Shown here one piece after another: positions 22,931 to 34,673 of a stretch of DNA of 44,646 nt. Under the pieces are notes generated by a model. That model was not told where the DNA came from. It searched no databases and worked only from the letters and a program-made list of their open reading frames with translations. Source of the stretch: Pelargonium nanum (taxonomy: Eukaryota > Streptophyta > Magnoliopsida > Geraniales > Geraniaceae); NCBI GenBank assembly GCA_036897485.1, contig JAYMTF010000216.1, positions 1 through 44,646 on the forward strand, in the 5' to 3' direction. The translations under genes were made by a program, and so were the position numbers. The first letter of the stretch is position 1. Each line of letters opens with the position of its first letter.

Positions 22931-23874
22931 AATAAAAACCGTCATCCAAACTAAATCTCTCATCCTTTTAAATAGGAAAAAAGACTTCAATTGAAATTCT
23001 TGTTGGTCATTTACCAGTCACTCCACAATTAGATAGATATGATGTGAACAATAGTGGACTTGTTCAACTGACTCCACCCAAATTTACTCCTGTACATGAA
23101 ATTTGCCAAAAAAAAACTCACCATGTTAATGGTTTCAAGCTTCAATATTCCAGATCCAGGTCACAGATCACATGGCCTACACACATACATTTTTAATATA
23201 TGGTTCCTACGTACCACCTGGCCCCTCTATCACATCACTACTCATAATAAATTGCCAATCTTTGGGTCCAAACATATCATATCAAACATTCAAAATTCTT
23301 CCATTTTCAATTACCAATTATTGAGACAAGTCACACTTTCATATTTCATATGATTCACCACTTCCTTATCACAAGCCATTCAATGCCTTATTTTATTTAT
23401 ACTTCAATGTCAACTTACCAATTTTTGGCTGCTGTAAAAAATTTATAAAAAAAAAAAAAAGTGTGGTTGGGGGCACCGGCAAAAGCCAAGGGATTACTTG
23501 GACCAAACCGAAAAAAATTCAGAAACTCACTCCCCGATTTTTCGGGTTTTCTATGTCATCAATTTGATTTTGACCCGTTGAATCCTCACCGAAATTTCGG
23601 TTGTCGGTAAGTTTCGGTTTATTAAATAACCGGTCAGTTCATTTTAATTTTTTCAAAAAACCACCGATCTTTTTTTTACACGCGGTTTCTTCTAGGTCTG
23701 GCTCATGTAGCTTGAGCCACAGCCTACCTTCACAACACAACTGGTTCTTTTTTATATATATTATGTTGTGTTCATATTTCACATATATATATATATTTAT
23801 ATACATGAATTCACATTTTCTTCTTCTATTTTCTATATATACTTTCTATTCAAACTGAGAGGTTGACGAAATCC

Positions 23875-26800
23875 ATGGAGGAACAGTGGATATGGAACCG
23901 CTTCAGGCGCCGCCGGACGGCGGTTTTCACGGCGGTGCTGTTGCTGCTACCTCACTTCATGAGCTTGACCTCTTGTTTGTCTCTGAACAGCGAAGGTACA
24001 ACGACGACGACGACGATCACTAGCTACTGCTCATGATACTAGTTGATCGTGAAATTTGGTTTGCTGTTTCTGATGATGAAGTTGTATTGGATTGTTTGCT
24101 GTAGGTTTAGCGTTGCTGAAATTCAAAGAGAGAGTGGTGAGAGATCCGTTTGGGGCTTTGTCGAATTGGCATGATGATCGGGACTTTTGTTCCTGGTTTG
24201 GAGTCGAATGCTCAGATGGAAAAATTGTCAGCTTGTAAGTGCCTTTTCCTTGCACACAATGTGTTTGCGTTTTTGCTTCTTTGAATTTTTTTTCTTTGTT
24301 GCACCTTCAGAAAGTCAGTATTGTTCCAAGTTCAAACATGAAGTGATCGAGATTCATCCAAGTTTGATAATTATCACTGTTTGTCTATAGTTGATGACCT
24401 GTTCAATTTCTCCTATTCGTTTTATATTTAATTGTGATCTGTATAATTGGTAAGAGTTCAGTTCATATATGGTATTAATTGTGGTTGATCCTAAGATGTA
24501 CCTTTTGACTTGATGGTTAATTTATCATTTTGATGTGAAATGTTGTTGAATCTGTTATCTGAATAACATTTCACTTAGATTCTTTTCTTCCAGTCTAGTT
24601 TTTTCGAGTATAGGGTTGCATGATTATGTTTCGATGTGAAAATAATGATTTGGTATTAACTATTGGTAATCTTATTGAAACTCGTATGCTTTCTGAACTC
24701 AGGCCTGACGTTATATATAATCTTCGTTCAGGAATTTAAGAGATCTCTGTCTTGATGGAACATTGGGTCCTGAACTTGGGACATTAAGTTACATGAAATC
24801 GATGTAAGCATTTAATGCCTGATCTGTATGCATGATCCTAAAGTTTCTTTGTATCTCATTTGTTATAAACAATTAGTTTGACATTTTACTTCCTTGTAGC
24901 GTCTTACGCAACAACTCTTTGTTTGGAACAATTCCTAATGAGATTGGAGAATTGAAGGAACTGGAAGTGTTGGACCTGGGATATAATAACTTCTCTGGAC
25001 CATTTCCGTCTAATTTTTATGACTACATGTCATTGACTACCCTGTGAGTTTTACCAAATGAAACTGTTTATGTTTACAGTCAACTCTGTCTCTTTGTTTT
25101 ATAATTAACTTTAAATTTTCATTTCAGTCTACTTGACAACAACGAATTCCTTGGGAGCATATCTCCTGAACTCTACGAGCTTAAGATGCTTTCTGAATTT
25201 CAGATAGATGAGAACCAGCTAAGAAATACTGCTCGAGGTGCATCTTGTAGCAGTGGAGCCATTACTTGGTAAGCAAGTGCTGACATGGACTGATGTTTTG
25301 TGAATTTGGGTGTTGTTTTATGATGATAATGAAAATATTGAAGAAGCTTGCACAACAATCTTCATGACTGATTGAAGTTATAAGTTACTTGAAGAAACTA
25401 AAATGAGAATGAAACAGTTGCGAAATCCAGAAACAGTAAGAGAAACAGAGGCATAAGGTGTCTTAAACATTCCAAGGTTGTTTGAAAATTTAGACCTAAG
25501 TAATGCTACACTGAAAACCTTAGGAAATGATAATGAGTGAAGATGTGAATTCTGGCAAGGTACCATGGTCTTAATTTTTTTGCTTAAAGTGACTCGTTTC
25601 AAATAATGCTATTAAATATTAATCTAGCTAAGAAATTTCTACATCTGCTTCAAGACAGCTTATATGTTTGCTATGTCAGGAACACTGTTCAAGTTAGAGA
25701 CATGGCTCGCCAGAGGAAGCTGCAGGTGGAAAACACCCTAAATCCATCTAAAGCCAAAATGACAAAAGATGACCATAGAGTTTCCAAATCATCAACCTCG
25801 CTATCACTCCCCTCATTGCCACCATCTTACCTGTTTTCTCCACCATCTCCTGATCCTCCATTTTTTTCATCAGAACCACCATACTCCCCGTTGCCATCTC
25901 CTATAGAATCTCCAGGATCTTCTCCTGAAGCATCTTCCCCTGGCATCTTTTCAGTTCCATCACCTTCACCTGTAGAAGCCCCAACTCCAGCTTCACCAGC
26001 GCCAGCATATCCACCAGTTTTCGTCTCTACACCTCCTGAATCCACTGGAGCTCCAAATCTTGCCCCTGCATCAATCCCAGTTGAAAATAAGCATTCTAAG
26101 CCAAAGCATCATAAAATTCTAATTTGGGGTGGAATTGCCGGGGGTCTTTCAATCATTTTGATTTCAGCCATTGGCATTTTCTTCCTTCGAAGTACTAAGG
26201 TGGATATCATCAAACCTTTGGCCACAGGCTTAAGTGGGCAGCTTCAAAAAGCATTTATATCAGGTAGGCAAGTTGACCTGAACTTTAATGAGATATTGTA
26301 GCTTGAAAATGTATCTAGCTGTTGTTTGTGCTCATGTTTAAAACTCAGCATTCCAGGTGTTCCTCAGCTCAAGCGGTCAGAACTTGAAGCAGCTTGTGAA
26401 GATTTTAGTAATATAATTGGCTCTTTCTCAAATGGCACCATTTATAAGGGTACCCTGTCAAGTGGTGTTGAAATTGCTGTGACATCCAGTGGAGTGACTT
26501 CCTCTGTAGGCTGGTCAAAAACTTTAGAATCCCAATTCAGAGAGAAGGTAATTAGGAACCAAATCTCATCAACTTCTCGAAATTCTCAAGGTCCTAATGC
26601 TCATTTCTGATCATGTTTTCAGATAAACACATTATCAAAAGTGAACCACAAGAACTTTGTGAACCTTATCGGATACTGTGAAGAAGAGGATCCTTTTACA
26701 AGAATGATGGTCTTCGAGTATGCTCCAAATGGAACACTCTTCGAGCATCTCCATGGTGAGCACCTTTACAATCTTTCCATGATTATTAGTAAATCTATTG

Positions 26801-27652
26801 TATCTTGGTTATATTACTTGGAGTACCATCTTATAAAACTCAGTACAACTCTTCCAATATCGATCATTTAGCTCTAGGAAGTAGAGTATATCCCTTACAG
26901 CCAGTTAAAGGTTCTATAAGTGCAGCCCTTGCATGCCCTTCTCAAACTTATCTCTTGAATATGAAATTTGGTTCTCATATTAGGCAAATTATTTAAGACC
27001 CGAAGCAATGCCATAGCTTTGGTTTGAATGGCTTGTGTATTCTGGATATCTTGCAGTAACTGAAGCAGAGCACTTGGACTGGGGGATGCGACTCCGGATA
27101 GCTATGGGCATAGCGTACTGCCTTGAGCATATGCATCAGCTGACGCCACCTATAATTGTCAGAAACCTGCAATCTTCATCTATATACCTCACTGAAGACT
27201 ATGCAGCAAAAATATCAGATTTCAGTTTTTGGAATGACCCAAATGCAGCAAAGAAGGGACCAAATTCAACAGAAATTTTGGAAGCCCAGTCAGGATATCC
27301 AGAGGGCAATGTCTACAGCTTTGGTGTGATCTTATTTGAGATGATAACTGGCAGGATCCCGTACTTGGATACCGAATCAGTTACAGATTGGGTACACAAC
27401 TATAAGAGGGGTGAACAATCCTTGGTAGAAATGGTGGATCCAACTCTAAATATTTTCCAGGAAGATGCGGTTGAGAAGTTGGTTGGAGTGATCAGTGATT
27501 GTGTCAATTCTAATCCAAAGCAGAGACTGAAAATGAAGGAGGTAACGGCTAGGCTAAAAGAGATCACAGCAATGGGGCCTGATGCAGCATCGCCGAAACT
27601 ATCTCCTCTTTGGTGGGCAGAACTTGAAATCATGTCCACAGAGGGAAGTTGA
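23875..27652 (+). CDS. LRR receptor-like pseudokinase of the MRH1/MALE DISCOVERER 2 family
   Basis: Nine exons: 23875-23995, 24105-24234, 24732-24803, 24900-25043, 25128-25268, 25680-26263, 26357-26547, 26623-26755 and 27057-27652, giving 703 aa. A signal peptide (about 1-33, preceded by RRRR) leads into an LRR N-cap (ALLKFKERVVRDPFGALSNW, CSWFGVECSDGKI). Three or four LRRs follow. Then come a Pro/Ser-rich juxtamembrane stretch (about 255-335), one transmembrane helix (about 349-370) and a kinase-like domain from about 410. The catalytic sites are degenerate: VAIK reads IAVT (Thr440), the HRD Asp position is Asn542 (VRNLQSSS), and DFG is DFS (560-562). Relatives include MRH1 (root hairs) and MDIS2 (pollen-tube guidance), and they share this decay. 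It is probably a plasma-membrane co-receptor that signals without phosphotransfer. The gene converges on the EOL2-like gene. Confidence 0.93.
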
Positions 27653-28188
27653 GCTTTAGGTATGAACTTTATACCATACATAGCTACACTAATTCTTTTA
27701 ATTTTTCTTCAAGGAGATATGCATAGGGTAGATACTGCTTGTATCTAGTGAAATTTCAAAGATGAATCTGTATATAACTTAGATATGGATGCTTGTTGGC
27801 TATATGTATACACTATTGCACAAATATATATAGTCTGGTTGGTCTTCCAGCTTGAGTTTGTTGACTTATCAGTCTTGATAAAGTAAATTGAAAGCAACAT
27901 ATTGTGAACATAGAAATTGGATCTCATTATGACCTTACTCATGTACAACAGGTTTTGAGTTCCAATGAGAAATTTATGGAGTGTGTGCCCATTCTTGAGA
28001 AACAATGATGAAAGAGTTACAACATAGGATATTTCTTCTGCTTCTTCTTTACATGAAAATGTTTCAAACATGCTGTGACTATCCCACCCCTATATACATA
28101 CCTCGGAAGCCATTTGGAGGAATTTTTCTCTCAAAATTGATAGCAAATTCCTCCACACAGTACCGATCCTATCAGAATTTAAAGTCAC
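27653..28188. other. Convergent 3' region between receptor and ETO1-like genes
   Basis: These 536 bases should hold both 3' UTRs. AATAAA-like and TATATA-rich sequence is present. I see no coding potential and no repeat. Confidence 0.5.
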
Positions 28189-31100
28189 TTAAATTGCTGA
28201 TAGAGTAGCTCGATCCCTTGAGCGGTTGTAGAGGTCTAGAGTGTCTGTGTGGTCAGGGTCTAAGCAGAGAGCAGCCTCACAATCTTGTAAAGCAAATGTC
28301 ATGTTACCTATTGACTCGTAGAATGCTGCGCGAAGATGAAGCATTTGTAAATCCGGCTTGAAAGCTATTGCCTTCGTGAGCTCTTCCACGGCTTCTGCTT
28401 CCTTTTGGTCATCCATTAGCACTGGTAAGTTAAAATTGAGATTTGTGAGTAAAAATGAAGTGAACAATCTTACTTAACACCAAGAAGCCTAGGCTAGCAA
28501 ACTTATCCAGACAGACATTATAGTATCTCTTGTTTCATGCTGTAACAAACAATTGTGTAGCTAAAAGACTAGGAAACTGAAATGTTACTACCTTTATATA
28601 TGCTGATACCTTAAAGATTTGTTATGTACTAAGAACTTGAATCATGAGAGCTATAATACTGAGTCTCGGATATGTACCTGCTGCCCTGTATCTGTACGGA
28701 TAAGTTCTCAGCGGATCCAATTGGGTTGCCATATTGAGATCATTCTTTGCCATCTCACGGTCACAGTATTCAGATCGTTTTTCATAAGCCGAAGCATTAT
28801 TCAGTGCCTCCCCGATCAGCTTTGTCATTTCTTCATGAGCAGCTTTTCGTTGATTTTTCAAATGGTACACGCGTGCCAGCCCTTGATGAGCTCGGGTATG
28901 CTTAATGTCAAGGGCATTCTTGTAGCAATCTGCAGCTAGGTCCAGCTTGCCACAATCGACATAGATGCTTCCCAGGTTATTTAGCGCCTACAAAATCATC
29001 ACATTACTTAAATTAAGTACACGAGGGAAGAGCTTTAAGGAAAGCGATCAAGAAAATACTCACTTGTCCTTTGCGAAGACCATCTGAGGGACATCTCAGA
29101 GCTTCCTCCAGAAGTTGGATAACATAGGATGAAGATTCGGGATCCATGCTCGTATCTGCCAATATGTACGCTTTGAGGAAAAATGCTTCGAATGATCTCT
29201 GAATAGAAATAGACTTCTCAGCCTTCAAGAGAGCTTCCTCGCGATGGCCAATGTCGTATAAAATCCATCCTTCATATACTGCCCTCTCGTGCTCAAAGCT
29301 AGAATAGTTTCTAGCCAACCGCAAGCTACGCATTGCTGACTTCTGACAGTTTAACCTGTAGCATTTGACAAAACTAAGGAAAACTTTCTCATACCATAAC
29401 TCATGAATTCGCTTGGACAGGACATTCTCTTCTATTATATGCCGAATAATACTTTCTAAGAATTGTAAAATGGAGATGAGTCGACTTATCTAAAGTTACG
29501 TAAGTCAGACACTCCAAACGATATAGTTTTAAGCGGTTGGAAAGAAGCAGAAGGAAAATTTAAATCCAAAACTACTCTACCCGTCTTTCCTATGTGAAAA
29601 ATCAATCAAAAACTACATATTTTTGGTATTCTTCTCGACCACTTACATAGTTAAATTACAGAATCTACAAAAGATCATGATTCTATATACTTGAGCTCAT
29701 TACCTTGAACTTTCTTCCTATAACAACATGAGATAAATGATGGGTACAATAAGAATACTCATGAAAATGAAGGACATAGAGTTTAAGATGGCATGACCTT
29801 ATTAGGCTGTGTATGCTAAATATCATGCACAAAGTTGAAGAACAGAAATTTACCGCAAAAGAAGAAGAGACTGCCGGAACCACAGGAGGCTCTTTCTCGG
29901 GTCATTGATCAGCATCCGATGTATGACAGCGAGAGAACCAATGTCATCAACAGAAGACCATCTCTCGTAAAGCTGCATCCAGCAATCAGCCTCGCAAAAC
30001 TGTTGAACCTGAAGGCTGAGGAGCTCAGCCAAGTACTCTCCTCTCACCTTCCCATGAAACATCATATAGTTGGGCTCCAAAGTTAACAATGCTTGCACAT
30101 CTCTCAGAGCACTCTCATAATCCTCAGCTGCAATAAACAACCAGCCTCTCAATTCTAGGCAGTCAGGTGATAGCTTAAACCTGATAACTCTATCAATCTC
30201 CAAAATCGCCGCCTTGATCTCCTTCTCCTCCATCTTTGCAATGGCTCTGTACTTATATGGAAAGAAAAGAGTTGGGTCCAATTCAGTTGCAGTGTTCAAA
30301 TCCAAAATCTTGTCCTTGCCACCAACATTGTAGAGAGCCCGCTCCTGGTACATCCATCCAACCGGATTGTTACACTCGTAAATCAACGAGTTCATAACCT
30401 TATACGCCGTGTACTGCTGTCCTAGCTTATACTTGGTTCTTGCCATCCCGGCCAACGAATAAACATGACCCGCCTCAGCACCTGCCTCGAAACAATACTG
30501 CGCTACTCTATAATCTTTCCTTTGGAGCATAACACAACCCAATTGATGCTTAGCAAGTGCCTTCTCCCACCTTTCCTTCGCGCATTCTCCTAACCTCTCT
30601 AACAACATTACTGTCACGCTAGACGTCATGCTTTCTTCCATGGCGACCTGGCTAAGGAAATAGTACAACAGGAACGAAGCATTCCCGAGCTTTTCCAATC
30701 TCGCCCTGCTCTCGGAGCTGCAAAAGAACTTCATTACCCTAAAGTAGAACAGCGAATTCGGGACCTCCCTCAGCAATACTTGCAAGCAAGACGACACGAG
30801 GAGACTTGCAGTCTCCTCCAATCCATATTCAATCAGAATCAGTGCATCTTCAATGGTGCAAACCATTGAAGCTAAGTGAGAATCACAATCAGACTTCATA
30901 TCCTCGCAACAGAATCTGTTCGCGAACGAGAGCATCTCCAAAACAATCTCGGGTTTAAACAAGTCCAATCTTCTAATCCTACTATAAACCTCCACAGCTC
31001 TCATTCCTTCCCCCGAAATCCCATTTTCGGAAAGATCAATTTTTTCTTTTTTCGACTCCACAAAACAGCCACACAGCATAGCCTTGAGAGGGCTCGAAAG

Positions 31101-31796
31101 AGCAGCTATTCTGTACCTAACACATTTAATCTCTTCATCATCGATACAAATCGAAACATCTCTCTCCTCTTCCAAGATTTGTTCATCATCAATCGCCTCG
31201 GTTCGATCCTCGCAGCATCTGCAACGATCGTATATTGATTTTGGATCAAACCCAGAAGCCAAAGCGTATCGGGGACACTCAAGAACGCGACCGGAGCAGT
31301 CCATCGGCGAGAGACCCTCGAGCTCGTCCTCTCTCCTCTCGTAACGCAACCACGCCGAGAGCACGACCTTCGAGTGCACATCGCCGGCGTATTGGCGCGC
31401 GTCGCGGAGGCACCGGCGGAGGAGCTTGGGGTCGCCGAGGCCGGAGAGGAGCGAGTACTTTTCGATGCAAAGGGACGATTTTTCCGATTGGGAGCAAGCT
31501 TCGAGACGGCGGTAGAGATCGGCCAAGGTCTCGACCAGATTGACGGGTCTGAGGTGAGGGTCGATGGTGGGTTCGAGGAGGTGGGTTGTGGGGAGGCCGT
31601 GAGGAAGAAGAAGAGCCTGAGTCACGGAGGCGGAGCTGGCCGGAGCGAGCTTCGACCCAAATGATTTGACCCGTTTACTGTTGTGCTGGTGGCTGCTGGT
31701 ACCGTCAAGCTTTGCTCCGGAGGTGGATTCCGATGAGGTCACGGCGTGAACTTGTGTGCTCTTGAAACGGTCAACGAGTTGCTTGATGCTACGCAT
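28189..31796 (-). CDS. EOL2: ETO1-like BTB/TPR protein, closest to EOL2
   Basis: Four exons on the minus strand: 31796-29854, 29355-29064, 28987-28678 and 28421-28189, giving 925 aa. The family (ETO1, EOL1, EOL2) links type-2 ACC synthases to CUL3 ubiquitin ligase and so limits ethylene production. The N-terminus MRSIKQLVDRFKSTQVHA and the short leader before LLPHGLPTTHLLEP fit EOL2 better than ETO1 or EOL1. A BTB domain lies at about 212-310 (DVSICIDDEEIKCVRYRIAAL, then EMLSFANRFCCEDMKSDCDSHL). TPR repeats follow from about 430 to the end, for example LGCVMLQRKDYRVAQYCFEAGAEAGH and ALNNLGSIYVDCGKLDLAADCY. The start is the first ATG in the frame; the open frame further upstream has none. The leader is rich in poly-pyrimidine on the plus strand (A/G on the transcript). 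No domain is missing. Confidence 0.95.
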
Positions 31797-34673
31797 TTTG
31801 TATCGTCTTGAACGAATATAGAGATTCAAGAATTCATAGAAATCGAACACGGAACTGGAACTGAAACTGAAAGAGAAGAGAAGAGAGAGAAAATCAAATG
31901 GTTTTTCTGGTTTTGCTGGTTTCTCTTTCTTCTTCTTCTCTTCTCTGTTTTTTTTTTTTTTTCTCTCCTGAGTGTGCGTACATAACAGTAAAAAGTAGGG
32001 TCCTTTTTGAGCAACTGGGCAGTGCACAAGCAGACCGTTCTTGTCACCGGACACGCACACCCATATGAGCCTCAACTTTATCAGTTTGCTGCTACTTAAT
32101 AATACTATAATTGATTGGTTTTGGTTTGGGTTTTGGTTTTAGTGTTGGTTTTGGTGGCTCACTCCAATTTGATAGCAAGAAACAGCTAATTAACAACTAG
32201 CTCAGCTCACTAATCAGCAACCACTAAACCACAATAATCCAGTGCTATTTTCCAACGTCACCCACCTGGGTTAGTTGGTCAACTCAACTCTCATAAACTT
32301 TATAGTTGGTTCACTTCCATCGTCATCGTCACCAACATCATGGACAGTAACATTTCAACAATAAAAGCCTATCTTATCCTAATTAGCGATTGTTTGAGCC
32401 CTTATTGTTTGAATTTTGAAAAATAAAAGAAAACTTTCAAATAATGAAAAGTTTATAGGAGATCTGGTTTGAGCTTTTTTCACGTGAATGTCTTTGATTT
32501 GACAATGTTGATGACCAAAATAACTTCGGCTCAAGGTATATTATTACGAAATGATATGGTTTTGATTTTGTTGAGAGAAAAAAAAAACACAATATGGTTG
32601 ACTAAAGAATATGTGGGTCGACCTCAGAATTAATTATACATGTTTTTAGTTTATACAGTGAAACGTTCTACTTTTACTGTAAACCTTTAGTCTTTCGTCC
32701 TAGAGTGATATGGGTTGATCACAAATTTAAATATATATATTTTTACTCTATGTAGTAAACGCAGATCATTCTAGTTACACAATCGACTCCTAATGTTTGT
32801 GTACTCTACAAGATGATGTTGGTTAACATCCTCAATTTAAAGTAGACAATCCAGAAAAGTTCTTGAACAACAAGCCTATGTTAGCTTTATTAGTAGTACT
32901 TGATTTGTACTATAATTCCGAAATTGAGTGTTAAGCAAAGTTGGAGCTTCAAGCTTGGACTTGCAGTAGCTTATTTGCGAATTTAATGTACCTTCTTGCG
33001 TCTTTTGTGTAATTATTATCAACACAAATTAAGCCCTGAACTTGAGGAACCATTTCAACTCTTCAAAATTGGTAAAAAAAAAAAAAATAAACAAACAGAA
33101 TAGAATATGTCACCTGCTGGAGTCAATTAGGTACGCAATCTACTTTCTTTCTTGTTAATAGAATAGATCCCAATAATGGTGAAGCAGGAGTTTGGTCCAT
33201 TCGTTGCGCATCAGAATCAAACATGGTCCTACAAACAAGGTGTCTCTATGGATTTGTTTAAACATGACAGTTAACAGAGCATCTCATGCACTATAAAATT
33301 AAATGTGATGCCCAATTAGCTAATCGATCCAGATCAAATCGGGGAATAATTTAATCGGTAGATGTACACGAGCACGTGCACGAACCATATGTGCATGAAT
33401 TTGTGCCATGAAATGAATTATCATTATAGGATCAAATTATTAAGCTGAACTCTATTATGCAGAAGTGAGTTAAAAAGGTTAGGTGAATGCAGAGAAGCAT
33501 CTACAGAATCATGTCCAGTCCAGAAATCATTCATTACAACTTGCCAGTCTTATCAAAAGAAAAAAAACAATGACATAAAATAAAACTGAAGATGAGAGTA
33601 AATAGCAGGCAGGTTTTGAAGTTAGATGCCAAAGAATCCCATGTGACAATTCTGAAGTAGTCCTGTTCCTTGTACACTTTCTATACTCTGTAAACTAATA
33701 GAGACATGTACTATAAGGACAATGTTTCCTAAAATAATTTAGATATTCCAGCTATGAAGATCCTTTCTCAGCTGGGTGGTTGCTCTACAAAACAGAACAT
33801 ACCATACCAAACATTTCACACATGTCATAAACAGTGAGTTCAGAGATGGATGCAAACTAGCTGCCATTTATATTCTCACTCCTTTTGGATTCTCAGTAAT
33901 CCCAAAAGAAATTGTCAATTCAGGCTTTTCCTTGAAAAACTGTAAGGAAGTGGTTGAAACATAAGCTCTCATAAAACGTTCAATGTTGATCATAATAAAT
34001 TATAATTAATATATGCATTAACTAAGTAATATAAACTACTATAACATACCAGATTCAGTTGGCCTCACGACAAATCAGGTCAACCTTGTAGAAACAAGTT
34101 CTAGCATTTCATAGATCAGTATAACAAAATAGAATCAGTTGACCCAATCTCATTAGTGCAAGAAATCAATTTACGTGTTATCTCTCATCCTCAAAGAAGG
34201 CCAAAATCTCAAAAGAGGCATTGAGCTCCTGCAGGAATCGGCCCCTTAAAGGAAATCTGCAGAAATTTGCCTCCTCAACAGCCTAGTGTAGTACTTCTTT
34301 AAGTTTTGTTTACATGGCAACTCCTTTAAGGAGGCACTAGTTTTACCAAACAAGCACTAACAATGAGCACAAAAATCAACCATATAGGCAAGTGCTAGCA
34401 CATATATGCAAATTAAATTGGAAAGAAAATAAAAAACTGCTGTAGAAACATACCTGTGGTATTTGTATGTAGTTGAACTAGTAACATAGTGTGGATGATT
34501 CATATAGATGTATATACAAGTATTTAACAACATTCACAAAACATTTCCCATTTTCCACTATTAACCTGCACCTGAAACAGCCTAACAGGTCCAAGAACAT
34601 TATTGTGAACAGTTGCACATACTTCTTATACAGCTTTTGGTACAAACAATGAGAGAACTTCTCGCATCTGTCT
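31797..34673. other. EOL2-like leader/promoter and gene-free spacer
   Basis: The first 200-300 bases carry the purine-rich leader of the EOL2-like transcript. The rest is AT-rich with poly-A/T runs and short open frames only (for example 33776-33964). I see no RNA gene, transposon end or strong repeat. The last part, before 34674, should include the 3' UTR of the PPR-like gene. Confidence 0.5.

Larger units (their letters stand above)
20969..23874. other. 2.9-kb gene-free stretch between GRAS and receptor genes
   Basis: The stretch begins with the presumed GRAS 3' UTR and then holds AT-rich sequence with transposon-like remnants. It contains TGGGCC/AGCCCA motifs at about 21775-21835 with no adjacent gene, a 61-bp-spaced direct repeat (22701-22794) and a 40-bp tandem pair (22851-22930). 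The last 250 bases carry TA/CA-rich sequence and lead into the receptor gene. Confidence 0.55.

Noticed and set aside
31797..32075. Upstream extension of the EOL2-like protein
   Set aside because: It is open in frame but has no ATG and encodes low-complexity Lys/Glu and Ser/Phe runs. It is the leader.
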